From NCBI GenBank assembly GCA_029006155.1, contig JAQXGF010000094.1, positions 1 through 64,000 of the forward strand: DNA of 64,000 nt. The letters are read 5' to 3'. Positions 55,423 through 64,000 of this stretch are shown in pieces (position 1 is the first letter of the stretch; each line of letters opens with the position of its first letter). The notes under the pieces were generated by a model. It was not told the DNA's origin and made no database searches. It saw nothing but the letters and a program-made list of their open reading frames with translations. The stretch is from Lachnospiraceae bacterium (GTDB taxonomy: Bacteria > Bacillota > Clostridia > Lachnospirales > Lachnospiraceae). The translations under genes were made by a program, and so were the position numbers.

Positions 55423-56400
55423 ATGTGTACAGCAGCAACCTACAAAAGCGCAGATTTCTACATGGGGCGGACACTCGACTATGAATTTTCTTATGGAGAG
55501 GAGATCACGGTGATGCCGAGAAAGTATCCGCTGACGTTCCGACATGGAGGAAAGACGGAGTCGCATTATGCGATCATTGGTATGGCGCATGTCGCTGGTG
55601 ATTATCCGCTTTATTATGATGCGGTCAATGAAAAGGGACTCGGCATGGCAGGGCTGAATTTTGTCGGGAATGCCGTCTATGCAGAGCCGGCAGAAGGGAA
55701 GCAGAACGTTGCGCAGTATGAATTTATTCCGTGGCTGCTCAGCCAGTGCGCGGATCTTTCTGAGGCAAAGCGTATGCTTGCGGGGATGAACCTGACCGCT
55801 ACGCCATTTTCGGAGCAGCTTCCGAGTGCGCAGCTGCACTGGATCATCGCGGATGCGACCGGCGCGATCGTGGTCGAGTCGATGGCGGATGGACTTCATA
55901 TTTATGAAAATCCGACCGGTGTGCTCACGAACAATCCACCATTCCCGCAGCAGCTCTTTGCGCTGAACAATTACATGCACCTGTCTGCAAAGCAGCCGGA
56001 GAATGCATTTTCGAACGAAATCCCGCTTACGACCTACAGCCGCGGCATGGGTGCGCTCGGACTGCCGGGTGATCTCTCCTCCATGTCACGATTCGCACGG
56101 GTCGCCTTTACGAGAGCCCATTCCGTCTCCGGCCCGTCCGAAGAAGAGAGCGTGGGACAATTCTTCCATATCCTCGGCTCGGTCGATCAGCAGAGAGGCT
56201 GCTGTGAGGTCGCAGAAGGAAAATACGAGATCACGATCTATACGTCCTGTTGGAATGCGACAAAGGGCATTTACTACTACACGACCTACACGAACCATCA
56301 GATCACCGCAGTGGACATGCACCGGGAGAATCTGGACGGTGAGGCGCTGGCTCGCTATCCGATGCTGGAGAACGAGGAGTTCCGGTGGCAGAATGCGTGA
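55423..56400 (+). CDS. Choloylglycine hydrolase family, bile-salt-hydrolase-like
   Basis: MCTAATYKSADFYMGRTLDYEFSYGEE (catalytic Cys2, Arg), GLGMAGLNF, GVLTNNPPF, TYSRGMGALGLPGDLSSMSRFAR. Confidence 0.9.
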   Translation: MCTAATYKSADFYMGRTLDYEFSYGEEITVMPRKYPLTFRHGGKTESHYAIIGMAHVAGDYPLYYDAVNEKGLGMAGLNFVGNAVYAEPAEGKQNVAQYEFIPWLLSQCADLSEAKRMLAGMNLTATPFSEQLPSAQLHWIIADATGAIVVESMADGLHIYENPTGVLTNNPPFPQQLFALNNYMHLSAKQPENAFSNEIPLTTYSRGMGALGLPGDLSSMSRFARVAFTRAHSVSGPSEEESVGQFFHILGSVDQQRGCCEVAEGKYEITIYTSCWNATKGIYYYTTYTNHQITAVDMHRENLDGEALARYPMLENEEFRWQNA

Positions 56401-56607
56401 TAGCCGCAGTGCATCTTCCAGGACGAAAATATTCGGTTAGGGTCATTTGCCAACCGTGCGGATTTGTATAGAAATGGACAAAAATTCGCTTGACGGAATC
56501 CAAGATGCCCGTGTATTCTTTAAGTAAGAGTGCAGTGTTGCATGGTCACTGGAACATGTGAAGCGACCAGTAGAGCTGCATCGGAATACTACGAGGAGGA
56601 ACAGAAG

Positions 56608-57732
56608 ATGGAGAAATCAACGGTTTATTTTACCGATTTCCGTTGTCCGGTCGGGACGAGCCAGCTTGATAAGCTGAAGAAGCTGTGTGTCGCGGCGGGC
56701 ATCAAGGATATCGACATGGATGGAAAATTTGTGGCGATCAAGATGCATTTTGGAGAGCTTGGCAATCTGGCATTTTTGCGTCCGAACTATGCGAAAGCAG
56801 TGGCAGATCTGTGTAAGGAGCAGGGCGGAAAGCCATTTCTGACAGACTGCAACACCCTTTATCCGGGAAGCAGAAAGAATGCGCTGGAGCATCTGGAGTG
56901 CGCGAACCTGAACGGATTCAACAGCATTTCCACCGGATGCCAGATTCTGATCGGAGACGGGTTGCGCGGAACGGATGAGGTCGAAGTGCCGGTCGTAAAC
57001 GGCGAGTACTGCAAGACGGCACTGATCGGACATGCGATCATGGATGCGGATATCTTTATCAGCCTGACCCATTTCAAAGGACACGAGGCGACCGGTTTTG
57101 GCGGTGCCCTGAAGAACATCGGTATGGGATGTGGAAGCCGTGCCGGAAAGATGCAGCAGCATGCGAGCGGAAAGCCGGCGATCAATACGGATGTCTGTCG
57201 TGGCTGCCGCCGCTGTGCCAAGGAGTGCGGAAGTGACGCGATCTCCTACGTCGATAAAAAAGCAGTCATTGACTATGACAAGTGTAAGGGATGCGGACGC
57301 TGTATCGGAGCCTGCAGCTTTGATGCAGTATACAATCCGAACAGCAGTGCGAACGAGCTGCTCGACCGCAAGATGGCTGAGTACGCGCAGGCTGTCTGTC
57401 ATGGCCGGCCGTGCTTCCATGTAGCACTCGTACAGGATATCAGCCCGAACTGCGACTGCCATGCGGATAATGACGCACCGATTCTTCCGGATATCGGAAT
57501 GTTCGCAAGCTTCGATCCGGTCGCACTGGATCAGGCGTGCGCGGATGCCTGTCTGGAAGCGACTCCGATCGCGAACAGTCAGCTGGGTGAGCACCTTGCA
57601 AGACCGGACTGGCACTGCCATCACGACCATTTCAAGGATTCGAATCCGAACATTGAGTGGGAAGCGACGTTGGATCAGGCGGAGAAGATCGGACTTGGCA
57701 CGCGGGAGTATGAGCTGAAACGTGTGAAGTAA
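56608..57732 (+). CDS. DUF362 protein with 2x 4Fe-4S ferredoxin motifs
   Basis: KMHFGELGNLAFLRP...HFKGHEATGFGGALKNIGMGCGSRAGK...CRGCRRCAKECGSDAI...CKGCGRCIGACSFDAV. Confidence 0.93.
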   Translation: MEKSTVYFTDFRCPVGTSQLDKLKKLCVAAGIKDIDMDGKFVAIKMHFGELGNLAFLRPNYAKAVADLCKEQGGKPFLTDCNTLYPGSRKNALEHLECANLNGFNSISTGCQILIGDGLRGTDEVEVPVVNGEYCKTALIGHAIMDADIFISLTHFKGHEATGFGGALKNIGMGCGSRAGKMQQHASGKPAINTDVCRGCRRCAKECGSDAISYVDKKAVIDYDKCKGCGRCIGACSFDAVYNPNSSANELLDRKMAEYAQAVCHGRPCFHVALVQDISPNCDCHADNDAPILPDIGMFASFDPVALDQACADACLEATPIANSQLGEHLARPDWHCHHDHFKDSNPNIEWEATLDQAEKIGLGTREYELKRVK

Positions 57733-57772
57733 AAACGATAAATGAGTAAATTTGCTCAGTTATAATAGAAGG

Positions 57773-57866
57773 AAAGAGCGTTGCCCTGTGTGCGTACCTT
57801 TATGTAGGACATGTATATTTCATGGTTCTATGTGAGAGTAGCACATGGAGGGACAGCGCTCTTTTT
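57773..57866 (+). ncRNA. Long structured terminator or small RNA candidate
   Basis: AAAGAGCG (57773-57780) pairs with CGCTCTTT (57857-57864) before a T-run; TATAAT at 57761-57766 just upstream. Confidence 0.35.
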
Positions 57867-57996
57867 GTTTATTTCTGAGAGTAACGAGCCGGATTACTCA
57901 TCCCTGCCAGATTTGTTTTATCAAAACCTCTGGATTTGCTTGACTGTCCAAACCGGAGCAGGTACTATAGAAGAAAATGGAAAAAGGAGCAAAACG

Positions 57997-59949
57997 ATGC
58001 GATTACATTCACTAAATTTGCAGGATATTTCGATTCAGGATCCGTTCTGGTCGAAGCACGTCGATCTGGTGCGGAACGCGATCATTCCGTATCAGTGGGA
58101 GGCGATGAACGACCGGATTCCGGATGCAGAATCCAGCCATTGTCTGGAGAATTTCAAGATCGCGGCGGGACGCGCAAAAGGCGAGTTCTACGGGGCAGTC
58201 TTTCAGGATACGGACGTGGCAAAGTGGCTGGAAGCAGTCGGATTTTCACTGGCCTGCTATCCGGACGCGGCACTGGAGGCGACGGCGGATGAGGTCATCG
58301 ACCTGATCGCGGATGCACAGTGTGAGGACGGCTACATCAATACCTACTTTACGATCAAGGAGCCGAATAAGCGTTGGACAGATCTGTGCGAGGGGCATGA
58401 GCTTTATACGGCCGGTCATCTGATGGAGGCTGCGGTCGCTTATTATGAGGGGACCGGAAAGCGGAAGCTGCTGGATTGTCTGTGCCGGTTCGCGGATCTG
58501 ATCTGCGACACATTTGGAACGGAAGAGGGCAAGATTCACGGCTATCCGGGCCATGAAGAGGTCGAGATCGGACTGATCAAGCTGGCACGCGTGACCGGCA
58601 ATCAGAAGTATCTGGATCAGGCCAAATATTTCATCGATGCCAGAGGCGTGGGCGAAAACTATTTCATGAAGGAAATGAGCCGTCCGGATTATAAAATGAT
58701 CTTCCCGGAATTTGCAGACTACACGCCGGCCTATTCCCAGTCGGACAAGCCGGTGCGGGAGCAGACGACGGCAGAAGGACATGCGGTACGTGCGGTCTAT
58801 CTGTACTGCGCGATGGCAGATCTGGCGGAGGCATATCAGGATGAAGGACTGCTGAAGGCGTGCAAGACCCTCTGGAATAATATTGTACAGAAGCGCATGT
58901 ATCTGACCGGCGGCATCGGTTCCTCTGGACATCTGGAGCGCTTCACGGTCGATTATGATCTGCCGAATGAGTACAATTATTCCGAGAGCTGCGCGTCAAT
59001 CGGACTCGCGCTGTTCGGACTGCGCATGAATCAGATCACGGGCGAGAGCCAGTACATGGATGTCGCAGAGCGTGCACTGTACAACACGGTGCTGGCCGGA
59101 ATCGCTTTGGACGGAAAGAGTTTCTTCTATGTAAATCCGCTTGAAGTGTGGCCGGTGGCCTGCATGGACGGTACCTCAAAGAAGCATGTGAAGCCGATCC
59201 GTCAGAAGTGGTTCGGAGTGGCCTGCTGCCCGCCGAATATTGCACGGACACTGGCATCCCTTGGCCAGTATGTCTATGCGGAGAATCCGGAGAAAAAGGA
59301 ACTCTATGTGAACCTGTTCGTCTCCAATGAGACGCAGCTGCACTGGGGCGATACACCGGTTTTGGTGAAGCTGCAGACGGAATTTCCGTGGGTCAATGCA
59401 TATACTCTGGAAGTGGATCATGTGCCGGCAGGCGGTATGGATCTGCTGCTCCGTGTGCCGGACTATGCGAAAGACTACAAGGTACAGGTCAGTGAATTAA
59501 ATGGAACGATCCACATGGTAACAGAGGTGACGGAAAAGGGCTACTGCCGTGTACATCTGGAAGAGGATGCGGAGGTACAGGTGACGTTTGCAGCACCGGC
59601 AAAATTCGTCTATGCGAATCCGCAGGTACGTGCCGATTCCGGAAAGACCGCGATCGTGCGCGGGCCGCTCGTGTACTGTCTGGAAGAGATCGACAATGGA
59701 GCGAACCTTCCGGCAATCTTTGTAGATACCGATGCGCCGCTTGCAGAAGAGCCGTCTGAGCTGTTCGGCGGAATCGTAACGGTGAAGGCGAAGGGAAAGA
59801 AGATCGTGGAGTCGTCCGTCTCCGACCGCCTCTATGGAGGGGAAAAGCCGAAGCTTGCGGATGTCGATCTGACGCTGATCCCGTATCCGTACTGGAACAA
59901 CCGGGGCGAAGGTGAGATGCTCGTGTGGATGAAAGAGCTGCATCCGTAA
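57997..59949 (+). CDS. GH127-family beta-L-arabinofuranosidase-like
   Basis: DPFWSKHVDLVRNAIIPYQWEAMND...DGYINTYFT...HELYTAGHLMEAAVAYYEGTGKRKLLD...YLTGGIGSSGHLERF...ESCASIGLALFGLRM...FGVACCPPNIARTLAS. Confidence 0.93.
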   Translation: MRLHSLNLQDISIQDPFWSKHVDLVRNAIIPYQWEAMNDRIPDAESSHCLENFKIAAGRAKGEFYGAVFQDTDVAKWLEAVGFSLACYPDAALEATADEVIDLIADAQCEDGYINTYFTIKEPNKRWTDLCEGHELYTAGHLMEAAVAYYEGTGKRKLLDCLCRFADLICDTFGTEEGKIHGYPGHEEVEIGLIKLARVTGNQKYLDQAKYFIDARGVGENYFMKEMSRPDYKMIFPEFADYTPAYSQSDKPVREQTTAEGHAVRAVYLYCAMADLAEAYQDEGLLKACKTLWNNIVQKRMYLTGGIGSSGHLERFTVDYDLPNEYNYSESCASIGLALFGLRMNQITGESQYMDVAERALYNTVLAGIALDGKSFFYVNPLEVWPVACMDGTSKKHVKPIRQKWFGVACCPPNIARTLASLGQYVYAENPEKKELYVNLFVSNETQLHWGDTPVLVKLQTEFPWVNAYTLEVDHVPAGGMDLLLRVPDYAKDYKVQVSELNGTIHMVTEVTEKGYCRVHLEEDAEVQVTFAAPAKFVYANPQVRADSGKTAIVRGPLVYCLEEIDNGANLPAIFVDTDAPLAEEPSELFGGIVTVKAKGKKIVESSVSDRLYGGEKPKLADVDLTLIPYPYWNNRGEGEMLVWMKELHP

Positions 59950-59953
59950 TAGA

Positions 59954-60117
59954 ATGATACAAGGGTCAAAAGGTCATGCGTTTCATGCTTGCATGAAAAA
60001 GCATGACTCATTGACCCGCAAAACACCGAAAAGTAGCCATTTTTCGTAGAAAAATGAGCGGATTTGAGGTGTTTTAGGATTGCGAGAGCATGAAATGCGA
60101 AGCAATCCGTGTATCAT
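59954..60117 (+). repeat. R2 palindromic repeat, copy c (long form, terminal inverted repeats ATGATAC/GTATCAT)
   Basis: GGGTCAA..TTGACCC, TTTCATGCttGCATGAAA, AAAACACC..GGTGTTTT, ATTTTTCgtaGAAAAAT, GGATTGC..GCAATCC nested inside ATGATAC..GTATCAT. Confidence 0.85.
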
Positions 60118-60293
60118 AGAATAAGAGAAAAATTGCGCGCAGTCAGAAGTTGTGATTCACCCATTGCCAGGCAAAGGGGGGATACGATGCTGACTGCGCG
60201 TTTTGCTGTCTTTGGCATAGTCGCAAATCGGGTAAAAGAGCAATGGAAAAACGAAAGAAAATTCGTTATACTACCGATAAGGAGGGGTGGAAA

Positions 60294-62369
60294 ATGACGA
60301 ACTATAGCTATACCAAAGATTATCTCACAAGGGACGGGCAGCCATGGTTCCCGGTGATGGGGGAATTCCATTACAGCCGTTATCCGGAAAATGACTGGCA
60401 GGAAGAGCTTTACAAAATGAAAGCAGGAGGCGTCGGGATCGTAGCGACCTATGTGATCTGGATTCACCATGAAGAGATCGAGGGGGAGTATGATTTTTCC
60501 GGGTCACGGGATCTGAGAAGGTTTGTGGAGCTGATTCAGAAATGTGGGCTGAAGCTGTTTTTACGGATTGGGCCGTGGTGTCATGGAGAGGTGCGAAATG
60601 GAGGATTTCCGGACTGGCTTTTGCAAAAAGGGCTGCCGCTGCGGACGGACGATGCGGGATATCTGAATCTGGTGAGGCGCTATTATGCAGAAATTGCACG
60701 GCAGGTAGATGGCCTGCTGGCAAAAGATGGCGGGCCAATCATCGGGATCCAGATCGAAAATGAGTACGGGCATTGCGGCGGGCAAAATGGCGAAGCAGGG
60801 GAGCAGCACATGCGGACGCTGACGGCGCTCGCCAGAGAAGTCGGGCTTGAAGTGCCGCTTTATACGGCAACCGGTTGGGGTGGAGCTGTGACAGGAGGGC
60901 TGCTGCCGGTGATGGGCGGCTACTGTGAGGCACCGTGGGATCAGAGGACGACGAAGCTGGAGCCAAATGAGAATTATATATTTACGAATGATCGCAGCGA
61001 TCCGAACATTGGCAGTGATTATGGGAAAAAGAATGGAATCACGTATGATATTACCGCGTTTCCGTATCTCATGGCGGAGCTTGGCGGCGGGCTTCAGGTG
61101 ACGCATCATCGCAGACCGGTCGCGCGGGCGAAGGATATCGGTGCGATGTCGCTGACAAAGCTTGGGAGCGGCGTGAATCTGCTTGGGTATTACATGTATC
61201 ACGGCGGGACGAACCCAAAAGGAAAGCGGACGACGCTGCAGGAGTCACGTGCGAGTGGATACCCGAATGATCTTCCAGTCTGGTCGTATGATTTTTCCGC
61301 GCCGATTCGGGAATATGGGCAGATGTCGGAGACCCTGAATGAGATAAAACTGCTGGCGCTGTTTTTACAGGACTTTGGCAGGGAGCTGTGTGAGATGAAC
61401 CCGGTATGGGACGGCACAGAAAAACAAAATCCGGAGGACTTCGGGGCACTTCGCACGGCGATCCGGAAAAAAGGCCGGCAGGGGTATTTGTTTGTCAATA
61501 ATTATCAGAGAAGTTATGCGATGAACGCGCATCTGCAGGAATGCCTTCGGGTCGAACTGGAGGGAGAGACGATCTGCTATCCGCCGAGGGATATTCAGGA
61601 TGGAGACTTTTTCTTTCTGCCATTTTATATGCCGGTTGGCGATGGCCTCTTAAAATCCGCCCTTGCGACACCGCTGTGTCGGATCCTGGATGGAGAGAAG
61701 CTGGTCTATCTGTTTTACACGGATACAGAACCGTGCTATGTATGGGAGAAACAGCCGTCCAACGCAGAGGTGTGGACGATTTCCAGAAAAATGGCGTTAC
61801 ATGTATGGCGGGCGGGAGCCGGGAAGGAATACGTGCTGATCACAGAAGAAAAAGTGATCGAGAAGGAAGACGGCTACACGCTGTTGATCCGAAACGGAGC
61901 GGATATCCGAAGCTATCCAGAGCTTCCGTCGCCGCCGGATGGATATGAGGCGGTAGGAAAGGACGGGGCCTTCTATTTATATAGAAGCAAAAATCGTGCA
62001 GCCTTCCAGCCAGTGTCAGTACCGTGGAGGCTAAAGAAGGACGAAAACGATAAGAAGCGTTACGAGATCGAACTTCCGGATGTTACGTGCCGGGACTGTT
62101 TCCTGCGCGTCGACTTTGCCGGGGATCAGGCAAAGCTGTTTGTGGACGGACAGGAAGCCGGCGACTGGTTCTATACCGGCGAGACGTGGGAAATCGGGAT
62201 GAAGCGGTTTGGATTCCCAAAGAAAGTGGAGATTGAGATCACTGCACTTTACGAGAACGCTCCCATCTTTCTGGAGACAAAGCCGGAATTTATGCAGGGA
62301 ACGGCATGCCGCCTGGAGCGGGCAGAAGTGGGGATTGAGCTTGCGGTGGAACTGGGAGGGATTCGATAA
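60294..62369 (+). CDS. GH35-family beta-galactosidase-like
   Basis: PWFPVMGEFHYSRYPENDWQEELYKMKAGGVGIVATYVIWIHHE...LRIGPWCHGEVRNGGFPDWL...GPIIGIQIENEYGH. Confidence 0.93.
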   Translation: MTNYSYTKDYLTRDGQPWFPVMGEFHYSRYPENDWQEELYKMKAGGVGIVATYVIWIHHEEIEGEYDFSGSRDLRRFVELIQKCGLKLFLRIGPWCHGEVRNGGFPDWLLQKGLPLRTDDAGYLNLVRRYYAEIARQVDGLLAKDGGPIIGIQIENEYGHCGGQNGEAGEQHMRTLTALAREVGLEVPLYTATGWGGAVTGGLLPVMGGYCEAPWDQRTTKLEPNENYIFTNDRSDPNIGSDYGKKNGITYDITAFPYLMAELGGGLQVTHHRRPVARAKDIGAMSLTKLGSGVNLLGYYMYHGGTNPKGKRTTLQESRASGYPNDLPVWSYDFSAPIREYGQMSETLNEIKLLALFLQDFGRELCEMNPVWDGTEKQNPEDFGALRTAIRKKGRQGYLFVNNYQRSYAMNAHLQECLRVELEGETICYPPRDIQDGDFFFLPFYMPVGDGLLKSALATPLCRILDGEKLVYLFYTDTEPCYVWEKQPSNAEVWTISRKMALHVWRAGAGKEYVLITEEKVIEKEDGYTLLIRNGADIRSYPELPSPPDGYEAVGKDGAFYLYRSKNRAAFQPVSVPWRLKKDENDKKRYEIELPDVTCRDCFLRVDFAGDQAKLFVDGQEAGDWFYTGETWEIGMKRFGFPKKVEIEITALYENAPIFLETKPEFMQGTACRLERAEVGIELAVELGGIR

Positions 62370-62464
62370 GAAAGACGAAACAGAGTGATGCTTTTTTCTC
62401 CGATGTGTGCTAAAATTGACGGACAAGCTTAAAATCACAGAAGAGGGAGTTTGACAGAAAGAAT

Positions 62465-63811
62465 ATGAACCGGAAAAAATCTATGGATATGCTTCACGGC
62501 ACGCTGTGGAACAAGATGCTGCTGTTCGCGCTGCCTCTTGCGGCGAGCAGTATTTTACAGCAGCTGTTCAACTCGGTGGATACGGCGGTCGTGGGAAGAT
62601 TTGCGAGCAGTCAGGCGCTGGCTGCGGTCGGGAGCAATGGCTCTCTGATTTCACTGATGATTAATCTGTTTATCGGGATTTCGCTTGGTGCGAATGTCGT
62701 GGTGGCCCGCTATATCGGGCAGGGGGCGAAGGAACGGATCAGTACGGCAGTACACACGGCGATCGTGGTGGCGGTACTCAGTGGATTTTTCGTCCTGATT
62801 TTCGGGCAGTTTATCGCACAGCCGGTGCTTCTTCTGATGGGGACGCCGGAGGACGTGATTGATCTCGCGGTGCAGTATCTGCGGATTTACCTGCTGGGGA
62901 TGCCATTTATCATGCTGTATGACTTCGGTGCGTCGATCCTGCGCAGCATCGGGGACAGCCAGAGGCCGCTGTACAGCCTGATCGCAGCAGGCATTGTCAA
63001 TACGATTCTGAACCTGATCCTGGTCATCGTATTTCACCTCGGTGTGGCAGGTGTGGCGATCGCGACGGTAGTTTCGAATATCGTCAGTTCGAGCATTGTG
63101 ATGTTTATTCTGTTTCACGAATCCGATCTGATCCGGGTGGAGCTGCGAAAGCTTACGATCAGTGGAACGGAATTGAAGGAAATGCTGAAGATCGGCATCC
63201 CGGCAGGATTGCAGGGAATGGTCTTTTCGCTTGCAAATGTCTGCATTCAGAGTACGATCAACAGCTTTGGTTCCAATGCGATCGCAGGCTCAGCGGCGGC
63301 GCTGAACTTTGAGTTTTTTGCTTACTTTATGGTCAATGCGTTTGCGCAGACGACCGTTACTTTCACGAGCCAGAACTATGGAGCCGGGGAGCATGCCAGA
63401 TGCCGGAAGATTTTCCGCACAGCCATGCTGCTTTCCGTCGTTTCTTGTGGCTGTCTTGCTTCGATTTTTGTACTTGGAAGAGACTTCTTCCTGCGCCTTT
63501 ACACGACAGACACCGCAGTACTTGGATTTGCAATGCAGCGGCTTCTGATCGTGACGACGCTGGAGCCATTGACCTCCACCTACGAGATCAGCGCAGGTGC
63601 GATGCGCGGCAGAGGGCATTCGCTGCTTCCGGCGGTCATCACTGTCTTTGGCTCGTGTGTGCTGCGTCTGATCTGGATCTCGACGGCCTGCCGACTGGTA
63701 CATGAGTTTTGGGTGCTGATGATCATTTACCCGATCTCGTGGGTCGTGACCGGTACGATGATGCTGCTTGCGTATGCACGGATGGAACGGAAGGAGAAGC
63801 AGAGGACCTGA
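62465..63811 (+). CDS. MATE-family efflux transporter
   Basis: LFALPLAASSILQQLFNSVDTAVVGRFASSQALAAVGSNGSLI...IGQGAKERIS...SQNYGAGEH. Confidence 0.94.
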   Translation: MNRKKSMDMLHGTLWNKMLLFALPLAASSILQQLFNSVDTAVVGRFASSQALAAVGSNGSLISLMINLFIGISLGANVVVARYIGQGAKERISTAVHTAIVVAVLSGFFVLIFGQFIAQPVLLLMGTPEDVIDLAVQYLRIYLLGMPFIMLYDFGASILRSIGDSQRPLYSLIAAGIVNTILNLILVIVFHLGVAGVAIATVVSNIVSSSIVMFILFHESDLIRVELRKLTISGTELKEMLKIGIPAGLQGMVFSLANVCIQSTINSFGSNAIAGSAAALNFEFFAYFMVNAFAQTTVTFTSQNYGAGEHARCRKIFRTAMLLSVVSCGCLASIFVLGRDFFLRLYTTDTAVLGFAMQRLLIVTTLEPLTSTYEISAGAMRGRGHSLLPAVITVFGSCVLRLIWISTACRLVHEFWVLMIIYPISWVVTGTMMLLAYARMERKEKQRT

Positions 63812-63813
63812 CA

Positions 63814-64000
63814 TCAGTGACGCTCTGCGTGTGTTCCACGAATCACTTCGATGCCACGATCTTCCAGCATCTGGCAGATCGCGGTGATCCGTGGGCATTC
63901 GTTTCCACTTCTGGTCAGGCGACAGACGCCGACGTGAACGGTCGTGATCTCCTCATGGACGAGGCGGTCGATTTTTTCCAGAATGCCTTTGTCGTCCTGC
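63814..64000 (-). CDS. C-terminal part of a CGGC-domain-like protein (runs off the window)
   Basis: Minus-strand reading QDDKGILEKIDRLVHEEITTVHVGVCRLTRSGNECPRITAICQMLEDRGIEVIRGTHAERH*. Confidence 0.6.
   Translation of the reverse strand, partial: QDDKGILEKIDRLVHEEITTVHVGVCRLTRSGNECPRITAICQMLEDRGIEVIRGTHAERH

Overview
The window looks like about 64 kb of a low-to-mid GC Lachnospiraceae-type (Firmicutes/Clostridia) chromosome; this assignment is inferred from gene content. Most of it is ordinary. It holds a rhamnose operon (rhaB-A-D), hflX, cardiolipin synthase, mecA, an MBOAT envelope O-acylation pair, a GH18/SH3 cell-wall enzyme, a housekeeping block (guanylate kinase-like, holB, PSP1/ricT, trmN6-like, rsmI), a polar amino-acid ABC transporter, GH3/GH127/GH35 glycosidases, a bile-salt-hydrolase-like enzyme and two MATE exporters, plus two near-identical tRNA-Pro(CGG) genes. 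The most interesting points are: (1) a single-ORF fusion of a UbiX flavin prenyltransferase with an LpdD-like domain, divergent from a UbiD decarboxylase; (2) a tightly coupled PLP enzyme / polyprenyl-P GT2 / ATP-grasp / two-half EmrE (ArnE/F-like) operon that looks like an undescribed envelope-modification pathway; (3) two families of complex, multi-hairpin intergenic repeats, one (R1) with compensatory base changes between copies, the other (R2) docked so that its own TGA is the stop codon of two upstream genes; (4) a textbook MerR-type 19-bp-spacer promoter in front of an Fe-S aldo/keto reductase plus a UvrA2-like (UvrB-binding-domain-less) protein; and (5) several gene remnants, a candidate small ORF and a promoter-terminator unit in the gaps. 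No CRISPR array, prophage or transposase was seen.
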